Shown: in pieces, positions 19,797 through 28,764 of the stretch
How the letters are laid out: each line of letters begins with the position of its first letter
Numbering within the stretch: the first letter of the stretch is position 1
Origin: Desulforamulus ferrireducens
GTDB lineage: Bacteria > Bacillota > Desulfotomaculia > Desulfotomaculales > Desulfotomaculaceae
NCBI RefSeq assembly: GCF_002005145.1
Contig: NZ_CP019698.1
Location: forward strand, 2,480,001-2,544,000
Reading direction: 5' to 3'
Length of the DNA stretch: 64,000 nucleotides
Position numbers and translations under genes: made by a program
Notes under the pieces: model-generated
Told to the model about the DNA's origin: nothing
Databases searched by the model: none
Seen by the model: only the letters and a program-made list of their open reading frames with translations

Positions 19797-20555
19797 CTAT
19801 AATCTAACGGGAATGCCCTGTGACGCTAAATACTCTTTGGCTTGCCGAATGGTGTATTCGCCGAAATGGAAGATGGATGCTGCCAGGGCGGCATCTGCTA
19901 AACCTTTGGTCAAACCCTCAGCAATATGTGCCAAATTGCCTACGCCACCAGAGGCAATGACCGGTATTTTTACACTGCTGGCCACGGTGCTGGTGAGGGC
20001 TAAATCAAAACCTTCCTTGGTGCCATCCCGATCCATACTGGTCAGCAGGATTTCCCCAGCCCCCAGTTCTTCGGCCTTAACAGCCCATTCCACAGCGTCA
20101 ATACCGGTGGGATTACGGCCACCGTGGGTGTAGACTTCCCAGCGGTTTTCTCCCACCTGTCTGGCATCAATGGCTACCACAATGCACTGGCTGCCAAACT
20201 TTAAAGCCCCCTCCGAAATAACATGAGGATTTTTCAAAGCTGCTGTGTTAATGCCAATCTTATCGGCGCCGGCCTTTAACATCAATCGCATATCTTCCAC
20301 TGTCCGGATACCCCCACCAACGGTAAAGGGTATGAATACCTCTTCGGCGGTACGTCGGACCACCTCCAGCATGGTGGCTCGACCATCAGAGGATGCGGTA
20401 ATATCCAAAAAGACCAGTTCATCCGCCCCTTCTCGGTCATACAAAGCGGCCAATTCCACCGGATCACCGGCATCCCGTAAATTCACAAAGTTAGTTCCCT
20501 TGACCACCCGACCGCCAGTAACATCCAAACAGGGGATGATTCTCTTCATTAACAT
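19797..20555 (-). CDS. hisF: Imidazole glycerol phosphate synthase, cyclase subunit
   Basis: (Beta-alpha)8 barrel of 252 residues that uses ammonia from HisH to make imidazole glycerol phosphate and AICAR from PRFAR. Catalytic D11 lies in RIIPCLDV, and the second aspartate in [15 protein letters not shown]. Phosphate loops [10 protein letters not shown] and VIASGGVGN are present. ATG 20553-20555 has GGGGAGGGG seven bases upstream and gives canonical numbering; a longer reading would overlap hisA by 80 bases. AICAR released here is a substrate of PurH in the purine operon. Confidence 0.96.
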   Translation of the reverse strand: MLMKRIIPCLDVTGGRVVKGTNFVNLRDAGDPVELAALYDREGADELVFLDITASSDGRATMLEVVRRTAEEVFIPFTVGGGIRTVEDMRLMLKAGADKIGINTAALKNPHVISEGALKFGSQCIVVAIDARQVGENRWEVYTHGGRNPTGIDAVEWAVKAEELGAGEILLTSMDRDGTKEGFDLALTSTVASSVKIPVIASGGVGNLAHIAEGLTKGLADAALAASIFHFGEYTIRQAKEYLASQGIPVRL

Positions 20556-20559
20556 CCGG

Positions 20560-21291
20560 TTACCCCTCCCCCCGGGCAATGGCCAAGGCTTCCGGCAGAC
20601 GGACAGCTCCGGAATAAAGGGCTTTACCCATAATGGCACCCACTACCCCGCTGTCTTCCAGTTCCTTGAGCGCTCGAATATCATCCAGTGAGGAAACCCC
20701 GCCGGAGGCAATCACCTGCAAACCACTGGCTTTAGCCAGCTCACCGGTGGCTGCCAAATTGGGGCCAATAAGTTTGCCATCCCTGCGGATGTCCGTGAAA
20801 ACAATGGTGGTAATACCCCATTCCTTCACTTCCAGAGCCAATTCCAAGGCGGTTTTCTCCACTGTTTCACCCCAGCCCTGAATGGCCACCAAACCGTCCT
20901 TGGCATCAATGCCCACTAAAATCCGCTGACCGTATTTCTCCACCGCCTCTGCCACCAACTTTGGTCTGAGGATGGCGGCACTGCCTAAAATCACGCGATT
21001 GACACCCAACCCCAGCAAATCCTCAATGGTTGCCAGATCACGAATGCCGCCTCCCACCTGTACCGGGACTGTCACTGACTGCACAATTTGGGCAATGGAC
21101 CGGCGGTTGCGGGGTTGTCCGGCAAAAGCGCCATCTAAATCCACCACGTGGATAAACTCCGCCCCTTGTTCCTGCCAGGCACGGGCGGTACTGCCAGGGT
21201 CATGAGAGTAAACTGTGGCACTATCCATACGGCCCTCAATGAGTCTGACACATTGTCCTTCCTTTAAATCGATGGCGGGAAATAAGATCAT
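20560..21291 (-). CDS. hisA: Phosphoribosylformimino-5-aminoimidazole carboxamide ribotide isomerase
   Basis: Half-barrel-duplicated TIM barrel of 243 residues doing the Amadori rearrangement of ProFAR to PRFAR. Catalytic D8 in FPAIDLKEG, central VVDLDGAF and VQVGGGIR, second aspartate in TDIRRDG, phosphate loop [12 protein letters not shown] overlaps the hisH stop by 4 bases, so translation is probably coupled. Homologous to the following HisF. Confidence 0.97.
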   Translation of the reverse strand: MILFPAIDLKEGQCVRLIEGRMDSATVYSHDPGSTARAWQEQGAEFIHVVDLDGAFAGQPRNRRSIAQIVQSVTVPVQVGGGIRDLATIEDLLGLGVNRVILGSAAILRPKLVAEAVEKYGQRILVGIDAKDGLVAIQGWGETVEKTALELALEVKEWGITTIVFTDIRRDGKLIGPNLAATGELAKASGLQVIASGGVSSLDDIRALKELEDSGVVGAIMGKALYSGAVRLPEALAIARGEG

Positions 21292-21899
21292 GACTTCACC
21301 AGCTTTCCAAAGTTTTGCAATATGCGCAGACCCAGGTTGCTGCTTTTTTCCGGGTGGAACTGAATGCCAAAGACCTTATCCCGTCCCACCACCGAAGCAA
21401 AGGGTAGGCCGTAGTCGGTGCGGGCCAGGATTAGTTCCGGGTCGGCCGGTTCCACATAGTAGGAGTGAACAAAATAAAATGCTGCGTCAGCAGGAATCCC
21501 CTCCCACAGGGGGTTATTTTTTTGCATCACTGCTTGATTCCAGCCCATGTGCGGAACCTTTAACTGACCTTCGGGAAAACGTCTAACCCGCCCGGGAAAA
21601 ATGCCCAACCCCGGGGTATGGCCAAATTCCTCGCTGGACTCAAAAAGCAGTTGCTGCCCCAGGCAAATGCCCAAAAAGGGTTTACCTGCGGCCACCACCT
21701 GCTGAATAGTTTCAATCATACCGAACTTCCTGAGATTTTCCATGGCATCGGCAAAGGCACCGACACCCGGCAGCACCACTGCCGGAGCAGCTGCCACAGC
21801 GGCCGGGTCCTGCACAATGGCTGCCGCACAGCCTACCCGCTCAAAGCCCTTTTGCACGCTGCGTAAATTGCCCATGCCATAATCTATAATGGCAATCAT
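21288..21899 (-). CDS. hisH: Imidazole glycerol phosphate synthase, glutaminase subunit
   Basis: Class I glutamine amidotransferase of 203 residues that feeds ammonia to HisF. Triad C79 (GICLGQQ), H182 and E184 (FHPEKS); oxyanion-strand motif VVLPGVGAF. Starts one base after the hisB stop and overlaps hisA by 4 bases. Confidence 0.97.
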   Translation of the reverse strand: MIAIIDYGMGNLRSVQKGFERVGCAAAIVQDPAAVAAAPAVVLPGVGAFADAMENLRKFGMIETIQQVVAAGKPFLGICLGQQLLFESSEEFGHTPGLGIFPGRVRRFPEGQLKVPHMGWNQAVMQKNNPLWEGIPADAAFYFVHSYYVEPADPELILARTDYGLPFASVVGRDKVFGIQFHPEKSSNLGLRILQNFGKLVKS

Positions 21900-21900
21900 G

Positions 21901-22494
21901 TTAGAGAACCCCCTTGGTGGAAGGAATACCTGTTAGGCGATCATCCATAGCCACGGCTTGTCTGAGGGCACGGCCCACTGCTTTAAAGGCCCCTTCGATT
22001 ATATGGTGCGTATTGCGACCACTGAGCATACGCAGGTGCAAGGTGATGCCGGCATTATGGGCCAGCGCCCGGAAAAACTCCTCCACCAGTTCTGTATCAA
22101 AGGTTCCCACCTTGGCCGTTGGTAAGGGTAAATCCAGCTCTAAAAAGCCCCGTCCGCTGATATCCACAGCCGCCAAAATTAAGGCTTCATCCATGGGCAC
22201 CAGGGCGTGACCATAGCGATTAATTCCCGCTTTGTTACCCAGGGCACTCTTTAGAGCTTGCCCCAGGGCAATGCCCACATCCTCCACAGTGTGATGATCA
22301 TCGATATGGGTATCACCACTGGCGGTAAGGCGCAAATCAAGGGCCCCGTGTTTACTGAACAATGTTAGCATATGGTCTAAAAAGCCAACCCCGGTGGTAA
22401 TCTGATTTTCACCGGTACCATCCAGAGCAAGACTTAACTTAATTTGCGTTTCACTGGTAACTCGTTCCACCTCTGCTCTACGCTCCTGGGACAT
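21901..22494 (-). CDS. hisB: Imidazoleglycerol-phosphate dehydratase
   Basis: Monofunctional IGPD of 197 residues (no phosphatase domain as in the enterobacterial fusion). Manganese-binding histidine motifs are duplicated: HMLTLFSKHG and GDTHIDDHHTVEDVG in the first half, HHIIEGAFKAVGRALR in the second. It dehydrates imidazole glycerol phosphate to imidazole acetol phosphate. Overlaps the end of hisC by 17 bases. The histidinol-phosphate phosphatase needed later is not found in this window. Confidence 0.97.
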   Translation of the reverse strand: MSQERRAEVERVTSETQIKLSLALDGTGENQITTGVGFLDHMLTLFSKHGALDLRLTASGDTHIDDHHTVEDVGIALGQALKSALGNKAGINRYGHALVPMDEALILAAVDISGRGFLELDLPLPTAKVGTFDTELVEEFFRALAHNAGITLHLRMLSGRNTHHIIEGAFKAVGRALRQAVAMDDRLTGIPSTKGVL

Positions 22495-23587
22495 CTTGCT
22501 TCCCCCCTAATTCCGCCAGCACCTCAGTAAGCGCTTGGATGAATAAGCGATTGTCTGCCGGAGTGCCCACAGAAACCCTAAGAAAGCCAGGCAGTTCCGG
22601 GCCACCTAGGCGGCGAATTAGAACACCCTTCTGTAGCAACCCTTGATATACTGCCTTACTTTCGTAATTGGTGCGGAAAAGAATATAGTTGGTCACCGAG
22701 GGGTAGGGTGTTACCCCAGCTAAACCTTGCAGTTCTTGCCACAGTTGTTCGCGATTATTTATAATTTCTTGGATTTGTTGGTTAAAGACCTCCCGGTTGG
22801 CCAGCACCAATCTGGCAGCAGCTTGGGAAAAGGCGTTTAAATTATAAGGTTGTTTTACCTTTTTAATTTGGCGCAGCACATCGGCATTGCCTATCATGTA
22901 ACCCACCCGCAATCCGGCCAAGGCAAAGGCCTTGGAGAAGGTACGTAGGATTACTAAGTGAGGGTAACGCTGCAGCAGCGGTAAGCAATCCTGCCCACCA
23001 AATTCAAGGTAGGCCTGGTCAACCACCACCAGGCAGTTTACTGCTTGCAGGATAGCTTCAATTTCCTCCAAGGTAGAGGCGTTACCGGTGGGATTATTGG
23101 GTGAGCAAATGAACACCACCCGGGCATCCGGTTTCCTGGCATAACACAGCAAGGCCGGTATATCCAGGGAAAAGTCCTCCCGGCGAGGCACCGGAATGGG
23201 CTTTGCTCCGGCCACCAGACTATGAATGCGATACATGGAAAAGGTAGGATTGGTTATAAACACCCGACCACCGGTACCAAAGGTGAGCAAAATATTTAAA
23301 ATCAGCTCATCGGAACCATTGCCCACCATAATCTGTTCCGGCTTTACCCCCAGGTAGGCTGCAATATCCTGGCGCAATGCTGTGGCATCTCCGTCAGGGT
23401 AGCGGCTTAGCATTTCGCCGCCAATTAGTTCTCCCAACCGCTGGGCTAATTCTGCCGGGAAGGGATAGGGGTTTTCATTGGCATCCAGCTTTACCACCCC
23501 GGGATAGTGGTGAGCGTCATAGGGCACCAGTTTATCCAACCCTTCGCGGACGATGTCATTTAAGGCAAAGGGAAACATCTTTTTCAC
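22478..23587 (-). CDS. hisC: Histidinol-phosphate aminotransferase
   Basis: PLP aminotransferase (fold type I, Ib group) of 369 residues. DANENPYP near residue 35 binds substrate, GNGSDELI and SPNNPTG are PLP/substrate loops, and the Schiff-base lysine is K219 in TFSKAFALAGLRVGY. Converts imidazole acetol phosphate and glutamate to histidinol phosphate. Lies 5 bases after hisD and overlaps hisB. ATG with AGGAAGTG upstream. Confidence 0.96.
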   Translation of the reverse strand: MKKMFPFALNDIVREGLDKLVPYDAHHYPGVVKLDANENPYPFPAELAQRLGELIGGEMLSRYPDGDATALRQDIAAYLGVKPEQIMVGNGSDELILNILLTFGTGGRVFITNPTFSMYRIHSLVAGAKPIPVPRREDFSLDIPALLCYARKPDARVVFICSPNNPTGNASTLEEIEAILQAVNCLVVVDQAYLEFGGQDCLPLLQRYPHLVILRTFSKAFALAGLRVGYMIGNADVLRQIKKVKQPYNLNAFSQAAARLVLANREVFNQQIQEIINNREQLWQELQGLAGVTPYPSVTNYILFRTNYESKAVYQGLLQKGVLIRRLGGPELPGFLRVSVGTPADNRLFIQALTEVLAELGGKQDVPGA

Positions 23588-23592
23588 TTCCT

Positions 23593-24888
23593 TTATAGTT
23601 CTTTCAGACGCACCTTGACAGCATTGGCATGGGCTTGCAGCCCTTCCACTTCGGCCAGACGCACAATATCCGGCCCCAAGCGCCGCAGGCTTTCCTTAGC
23701 AAAGGAAATAACACTGGACTTTTTCATAAAGGTATCTACATTTAAGGGGGAATAAAAACGGGCGGTGCCGCTGGTGGGTAGTACATGGTTGGGACCGGCC
23801 AGATAATCTCCCACCGGTTCAGGGGAATGGGCACCTAAGAAAACAGCACCGGCATTTTTGATTTGCCCCAGGCAGTCAAAGGGTTGTTCCACCAGCAGTT
23901 CCAGGTGTTCCGGCGCAAACTCATTGGCCAGAGCCAGGGATTCCGCCAAACCACCGGTAATGACTATAGCACTGTGGTTGGCCAGAGCTTCCCGAGCCAT
24001 CTCCTGGCGGGGCAGTTCTGCCAGCTGCCGTGCCAACTCTTGACTAACTGCGGTGGCCAGCTCTGTGTCATGGGTTAGTAAAATGGCCGAAGCCAAACGG
24101 TCGTGTTCCGCCTGGGATAACATATCCGCAGCGGCATAAACCGGATTAGCGGAACTATCTGCCACCACCAACACCTCGCTGGGGCCAGCCAGCATGTCAA
24201 TGCCCACCTGGCCATAGACCAGCCGTTTGGCTAGGGTCACAAAGATGTTGCCCGGTCCGGTAATTTTATCCACCCGCCGAATGGATTCGGTGCCGTAGGC
24301 CAGGGCCGCCACGGCCTGGGCCCCGCCAACCTTATAGATTTCAGTTACCCCGGCTTCCGCTGCTGCCACTAAGGTGTAGGGATTAATACTGCCGTCAGCC
24401 CCGGGCGGGGTGACCATGACAATCTGACTAACCCCGGCCACTTTGGCCGGCACGGCATTCATCAGCACTGAAGAGGGATAGGATGCGGTACCCCCGGGTA
24501 CGTAAATGCCCACCCGTTCCAAGGGCAGGATGAGCTGCCCCAAAATAGTGCCGTCCTCCTCGGGCTGAAACCAGGAACGGGATAGTTGTTTCTGATGATA
24601 TTTTTCGATCCTGTCCTTAGCCAGCCTTAGGGAAGCTAACACCTCTTGATCCACCATGGTATAGGCTTGCTCAATTTCCGCCGGGCTGACCTTTAGCTGG
24701 GAGGTGCTTAGATTAGCACCATCAAAACGTCTGGTAAAGGCACAAAGGGCAGCATCGCCGTTTTGTTGAACCTCAGCCATAATTGCTGCCACCCGGGCGG
24801 TGAGCTGATCTATATCTTCGTTACGCTTATCTAACAGGGAATTCAGTTGTTCCCTATCCGTAGCTTTAATGATTCTAATTACTCCCAT
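23593..24888 (-). CDS. hisD: Histidinol dehydrogenase
   Basis: Zinc- and NAD-dependent enzyme of 431 residues oxidising histidinol to histidine in two steps. Recognisable parts are GIYVPGGTASYPSSVLM, the zinc-site stretches AGPSEVLVVAD and QAEHD, and the C-terminal LPTSGTARFYSPLNVDTFMK. Overlaps hisG by 14 bases. Full family length. Confidence 0.97.
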   Translation of the reverse strand: MGVIRIIKATDREQLNSLLDKRNEDIDQLTARVAAIMAEVQQNGDAALCAFTRRFDGANLSTSQLKVSPAEIEQAYTMVDQEVLASLRLAKDRIEKYHQKQLSRSWFQPEEDGTILGQLILPLERVGIYVPGGTASYPSSVLMNAVPAKVAGVSQIVMVTPPGADGSINPYTLVAAAEAGVTEIYKVGGAQAVAALAYGTESIRRVDKITGPGNIFVTLAKRLVYGQVGIDMLAGPSEVLVVADSSANPVYAAADMLSQAEHDRLASAILLTHDTELATAVSQELARQLAELPRQEMAREALANHSAIVITGGLAESLALANEFAPEHLELLVEQPFDCLGQIKNAGAVFLGAHSPEPVGDYLAGPNHVLPTSGTARFYSPLNVDTFMKKSSVISFAKESLRRLGPDIVRLAEVEGLQAHANAVKVRLKEL

Positions 24889-25543
24889 CCATTAAACCCT
24901 CCTCCACTATCTGCCGCATTTTTTCCACCAACGGGTTGATCCTCTCGCTTTTCAGCCGGTGACTAACCCGGTTGGCAATTAAGCGTGTGGTTGAGCTTAA
25001 CACCTCAGCGATGGGCACCAGTTTGTTTTCTTTCATGGTCCGTCCGGTGGATACCAAATCCACAATCATTTCAGCCAAACCCACAATGGGGGCCAGTTCG
25101 ATATTGCCATGCAGTTTAATAATCTCCATCTGCATGCCATGTCGGCGGAAAAATTCCTCTGCGATATGGGGAAATTTGGTCGCCACTCTGGTTTGATTCC
25201 ACTGTTGCAGTTCCTGTTCTTTACCTTCCGGTACAGCCACCATAAAGCGACAGCCGCCGTATTTTAAATCCAGCAGCTCATAAACATCCTTATGCTGTTC
25301 CACGATAGTATCTTTCCCCACCAATCCTAAATCCGCGGCGCCATATTCCACATAGGTGGGAATATCCGTGGGACGACAAATAATGAAACGAACCGCATCT
25401 GCTTCGGAATAAAGAACCAGTTGACGTCCTGGATCTTTGATGGCCTCTATGTTTAAGCCAGCCAAACCAAGCAGTTTGACCGACGGTTGGTACAGTGTGC
25501 CCTTGGGTAAAGCAATGGTTATCATTTCTTTGGCAGCTACCAA
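24875..25543 (-). CDS. hisG: ATP phosphoribosyltransferase, short form
   Basis: First enzyme of histidine synthesis (ATP + PRPP). This is the 222-residue short form that lacks the C-terminal histidine-binding domain and needs HisZ, whose gene lies upstream. PRPP-site stretch is DLVSTGRTMKENKL; the start is ITIALPKGTLY. TTG at 25541-25543 is well supported by AAAGAGGTGA seven bases upstream, though the internal ATG (codon 7) matches the usual family start. Heads the hisGDCBHAF-IE operon with its own promoter at 25588-25616. Confidence 0.95.
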   Translation of the reverse strand: MVAAKEMITIALPKGTLYQPSVKLLGLAGLNIEAIKDPGRQLVLYSEADAVRFIICRPTDIPTYVEYGAADLGLVGKDTIVEQHKDVYELLDLKYGGCRFMVAVPEGKEQELQQWNQTRVATKFPHIAEEFFRRHGMQMEIIKLHGNIELAPIVGLAEMIVDLVSTGRTMKENKLVPIAEVLSSTTRLIANRVSHRLKSERINPLVEKMRQIVEEGLMDGSN

Positions 25544-25587
25544 GTATCCGTCACCTCTTTAGTTTGTTAAATTATCAACTTACTAAT

Positions 25588-25616
25588 ATGGTAGATTATG
25601 ATTATGATGGTGTCAA
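25588..25616 (-). promoter_or_regulatory. Promoter of the hisG operon
   Basis: Minus-strand TTGACA (25611-25616), 17-base spacer, TACCAT (25588-25593), between the hisZ terminator and hisG. Confidence 0.7.
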
Positions 25617-25646
25617 GGAAAATTTAGCTAATGACAACTAATATTG

Positions 25647-25671
25647 AAAACGCCGGTTGCCCGGCGTTTTT
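25647..25671 (-). terminator. Hairpin terminator between hisZ and hisG
   Basis: ACGCCGG and CCGGCGT pair around a short loop; A-run and T-run flank it on both strands. It overlaps the hisZ stop codon. Partial termination is possible, letting some yerC-hisZ transcripts continue into hisG. Confidence 0.65.
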
Positions 25672-26875
25672 ACACACTAATTTCTTCCTTGTTTCCATCA
25701 GCGTAGAAATAAATCACGCTGGTAGCCCCCAGGGTACGGGCTTCGGCTTTGGCTTTGCCAGGGGGATACTCAAATAAGGCTGTGACTACCTTTAATCCAC
25801 TCTTTCTTAATTCACTAGCTGTTGCCAATGCCTGGGCCATACTTTCGTTTTCCCAAGCCACCAGCACATCTGGCCTGGGTTCTTCGGGTAAGCCATAGAG
25901 TCTTTCCAGGGCTACCATCACCCGATCCAGATTAACTGCAAAGCCAGTGGCTGGCATAGGATAGCCATAGTTGGCCAACAGTTGGTTATATCTGCCGCCA
26001 CCACAGATGGGAAAACCCATGGCCACGGTATAGCCCTCAAAAACTAAGCCAGTATAGTAATCCAATCCCCTGAGCAAGCCTAAATCTAAGGTAATATATC
26101 TCTCCACTCCGTAACAGCTCAGTCCCCTGTATAGTTGACGCAGATTTAGCAGGGCATCGGCGGCTGGACCTTCGTGGGCCAATTCCTTAGCCTTATCTAA
26201 AATCTCCGGCCCTCCCCGCAGTTCAATAAGTTCCAAGGACCTTCTGGCTTCCTCCGGGGTAGCGGCATGGGCGGACAGGATTTCCTCCACTCGGACAAAG
26301 TCCTTATTGCCCAGGGCATCCTTTAGGTTTTGAGCTGCTTCCGCCGGTAAATCCAACTGCTTTACCAAACCATGAAAGATTCCCACGTGACCAATGCTGA
26401 TTTGAAAATCCCCCAGGCCGGTTTGTTTGAGGTATTCCGTAACCAGGGCTACCGCTTCGGCATCGGCCTCAGGGGAGGATGCTCCCATTAATTCTACGCC
26501 GGCCTGATAAAACTCCCGCTGCCGGCCCACCTGGGGCTGCTCGTAGTTAAAAACATTGGCTAAGTAAAAAAGTCTCAGGGGTGGGGTAATACCTTTCATC
26601 CTGGTGGCCACCAAACGGGCCATGGGACGGGTCATGTCCGGGCGCAGAGCCATTAGATGCCCCTGCCGATCTAAAAATTTAAAGAATTTGTCTTCCTGTA
26701 TTTCTTCTGAAGCCAGGTTTTCCATATATTCGAAGGTGGGGGTAACCACTTCTTTATAACCCCAGCCTTCCACCAGGCTGACAAATTGAGCCTTTAAGTT
26801 ACGCATTAGATGGGCTTCCGCAGGCAAGACATCTCTTACCCCCGGAGCCAGTCTACCAAATCTGCTGGATGTCAT
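25670..26875 (-). CDS. hisZ: ATP phosphoribosyltransferase regulatory subunit
   Basis: Histidyl-tRNA synthetase paralogue of 401 residues that binds short HisG and confers histidine feedback control. Class II synthetase motifs are recognisable (LRPDMTRPMARLVATR as motif 2, GLDYYTGLVFEGYT and GGGRYNQLL), but the tRNA anticodon-binding part is not the full HisRS one. The start reads FGRLAPGVRDVLPAEA, common to HisZ. ATG 26873-26875 with AGAGGTGAT upstream, 14 bases after yerC. The pairing with short HisG supports this over HisS. Confidence 0.92.
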   Translation of the reverse strand: MTSSRFGRLAPGVRDVLPAEAHLMRNLKAQFVSLVEGWGYKEVVTPTFEYMENLASEEIQEDKFFKFLDRQGHLMALRPDMTRPMARLVATRMKGITPPLRLFYLANVFNYEQPQVGRQREFYQAGVELMGASSPEADAEAVALVTEYLKQTGLGDFQISIGHVGIFHGLVKQLDLPAEAAQNLKDALGNKDFVRVEEILSAHAATPEEARRSLELIELRGGPEILDKAKELAHEGPAADALLNLRQLYRGLSCYGVERYITLDLGLLRGLDYYTGLVFEGYTVAMGFPICGGGRYNQLLANYGYPMPATGFAVNLDRVMVALERLYGLPEEPRPDVLVAWENESMAQALATASELRKSGLKVVTALFEYPPGKAKAEARTLGATSVIYFYADGNKEEISV

Positions 26876-26889
26876 GGCATCACCTCTTA

Positions 26890-27213
26890 CTATTCTGAAA
26901 TATCATCTGCTAAGGGACTGGGGTCCGGTAATCTGCTTAACACCAGCTTATAGCCGTCGGCACCATAATTCAAACAGCGTTTTACTCGACTAATGGTGGC
27001 GGTACTGGCACCTGTTTTCCCCGCTATTTCACCATAGGTACAATTGGCCTCCAGCATCTTAGCCACTTCCAAACGCTGGGCCAGCGATTGCAATTCAGAT
27101 ACTGTACATATATCCTCAAAGAATCGATAGCATTCATCAATATTCTCCAGGGTGAGTATAGCCTCAAAAAGTCGATCGTTGAGAGGCGCTTTTAATTTGC
27201 CGTTATAACCCAA
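26890..27213 (-). CDS. yerC: YerC/TrpR-like DNA-binding protein
   Basis: 107-residue helical regulator of the YerC/YecD family, which has the TrpR fold. Key stretches are ECYRFFEDICTVSELQSLAQRLEVAKML and the recognition helix region GKTGASTATISRVKRCLNYG. TTG at 27211-27213 is chosen because GGGAGGG lies 7 bases upstream and the length fits; a longer reading from 27273 has no good site. Its place as first gene before hisZ suggests it may regulate histidine synthesis, which is inference. Confidence 0.88.
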   Translation of the reverse strand: MGYNGKLKAPLNDRLFEAILTLENIDECYRFFEDICTVSELQSLAQRLEVAKMLEANCTYGEIAGKTGASTATISRVKRCLNYGADGYKLVLSRLPDPSPLADDISE

Positions 27214-27338
27214 AGGAAATCCCTCCCTATACCTTATATTATGACCAGGAAAAGCATTCCCCATCTTTATCATGTACCCCTTTTCGACGTTAACAAGCTA
27301 AATCCTTTATTATTTTATTGCTTTAAAGAAACAAAATT

Positions 27339-27363
27339 GCCGGTTGTTTGAAGTAACAACCGG
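27339..27363 (-). terminator. Rho-independent terminator of the pur operon
   Basis: GCCGGTTGTT and AACAACCGGC form a 10-bp perfect stem, followed on the minus strand by AATTTTGTTTCTTT. Confidence 0.85.
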
Positions 27364-27428
27364 CTCATGATAGTTTATCTATTGAGTTTAGTATATATAA
27401 TTCCCCGTCACATGTGAATCCCTTTTGG

Positions 27429-27453
27429 GAGAGGAGTCTTTTAACCTCCTCTC
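27429..27453. other. GAGAGGAG/CTCCTCTC hairpin downstream of purD
   Basis: Eight-bp perfect stem in the 3' untranslated region of the pur operon, between purD and its terminator. No T-run follows, so it is more likely an mRNA 3'-end structure than a terminator. Confidence 0.4.
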
Positions 27454-27486
27454 GGGAATCAGCAAAGGCGGAGGATACCTGAAACC

Positions 27487-28752
27487 CTACCTATGCACAG
27501 CCTTTCGCCCTATATCCTTGCGGTAGTGTGCCCCAGCAAAGTGAATAGCTGAAACACCTTGATAAGCCTTCTTGATGGCCTCTTGAATGTCTTTTCCGGT
27601 GGCGGTTACACCCAGCACCCGACCGCCGGATGTTACCACCTGGCCATTTTTATTGGCAGTACCGGCGTGGAATACCACCACTCCTTCAGGAACTTCGTTC
27701 AGGCCGGTAATTACCTGACCCTTTTGATAACTGCCAGGATAGCCTGCCGCAGCCATCACCACACAAACTGCTGCTTCGTCCCGCCACTTGACCGGTTGCT
27801 CTGCCAACCTGCCTGCTAAAATGGCTTCAATTATGTCCACCAAATCCGTTTCCAGCAGACTTAATACCGGTTGGGTCTCGGGATCGCCAAATCTGGCATT
27901 AAACTCCAGTACCTTGGGTCCCGTTGCTGTTACCATCAGGCCTGCATATAAAACTCCCCGGTAAGGCCGGCCCTCTGCTGCCAAAGCCTGCACAGTGGGG
28001 TGAAGGATTTCCCGTTCCACCACTGCTGCCAATTCCGGTGTATAAACCGGTGCCGGGGCATAGGCACCCATACCACCGGTGTTAGGACCGGTATCGTTAT
28101 CCCCCACCCTTTTATGATCCTGGGAAGCCACCATAGGTACAATGGTTTCCCCATCCACAAAGGCCAGTACACTGACCTCTTCTCCTTCTAAATACTCTTC
28201 AATTACCACGCGATCCCCGGCTTGACCAAAGGCCCGCTCGGCCATAATAAAGTCCACCGCTGCCAGAGCAGTTTCTTCATCCATGGCCACAATGACCCCT
28301 TTGCCCGCTGCCAATCCATCTGCCTTAATTACACAGGGAGCGCCATATTGCTTGACATAAGCCCTGGCCTCTGCCGCATCATCAAAGGTGGCATAACGGG
28401 CCGTGGGAATATTGTATTTAGCCATAATATCCTTGGCTAAAGCTTTACTGCCTTCAATTTCAGCCGCTGCTCGGGAGGGTCCAAATATCTTTAAGCCCTG
28501 TTGCTGAAACAAATCTACAATACCATTGGTGAGAGGAATCTCCGGTCCCACCACGGTAAGATCTATTTGTTCTTGTTTGGCAAAGGTCAACAGCCCTGGT
28601 ACATCCTCCGCCTGGATATTGACACAGGTAGCCATTTGGGCAATACCAGAATTACCCGGTGCACAGAATATTTCTTTCACCCGCTGACTCTGACGCAGTT
28701 TCCAGACCAGGGCATGCTCTCTGCCACCGCCGCCCACCACCAATATTCTCAA
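27487..28752 (-). CDS. purD: Phosphoribosylamine-glycine ligase (GAR synthetase)
   Basis: ATP-grasp ligase of 421 residues joining phosphoribosylamine and glycine, step 2 of IMP synthesis. N-terminal MRILVVGGGGREHALVWKL, ATP-grasp loop ADGLAAGKGVIVA, HKRVGDNDTGPNTGGMGAYAP and metal site LEFNARFGDPETQ are all present. Last gene of the pur operon, 12 bases after purH. Confidence 0.97.
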   Translation of the reverse strand: MRILVVGGGGREHALVWKLRQSQRVKEIFCAPGNSGIAQMATCVNIQAEDVPGLLTFAKQEQIDLTVVGPEIPLTNGIVDLFQQQGLKIFGPSRAAAEIEGSKALAKDIMAKYNIPTARYATFDDAAEARAYVKQYGAPCVIKADGLAAGKGVIVAMDEETALAAVDFIMAERAFGQAGDRVVIEEYLEGEEVSVLAFVDGETIVPMVASQDHKRVGDNDTGPNTGGMGAYAPAPVYTPELAAVVEREILHPTVQALAAEGRPYRGVLYAGLMVTATGPKVLEFNARFGDPETQPVLSLLETDLVDIIEAILAGRLAEQPVKWRDEAAVCVVMAAAGYPGSYQKGQVITGLNEVPEGVVVFHAGTANKNGQVVTSGGRVLGVTATGKDIQEAIKKAYQGVSAIHFAGAHYRKDIGRKAVHR

Positions 28753-28764
28753 TTAAATTCACTC

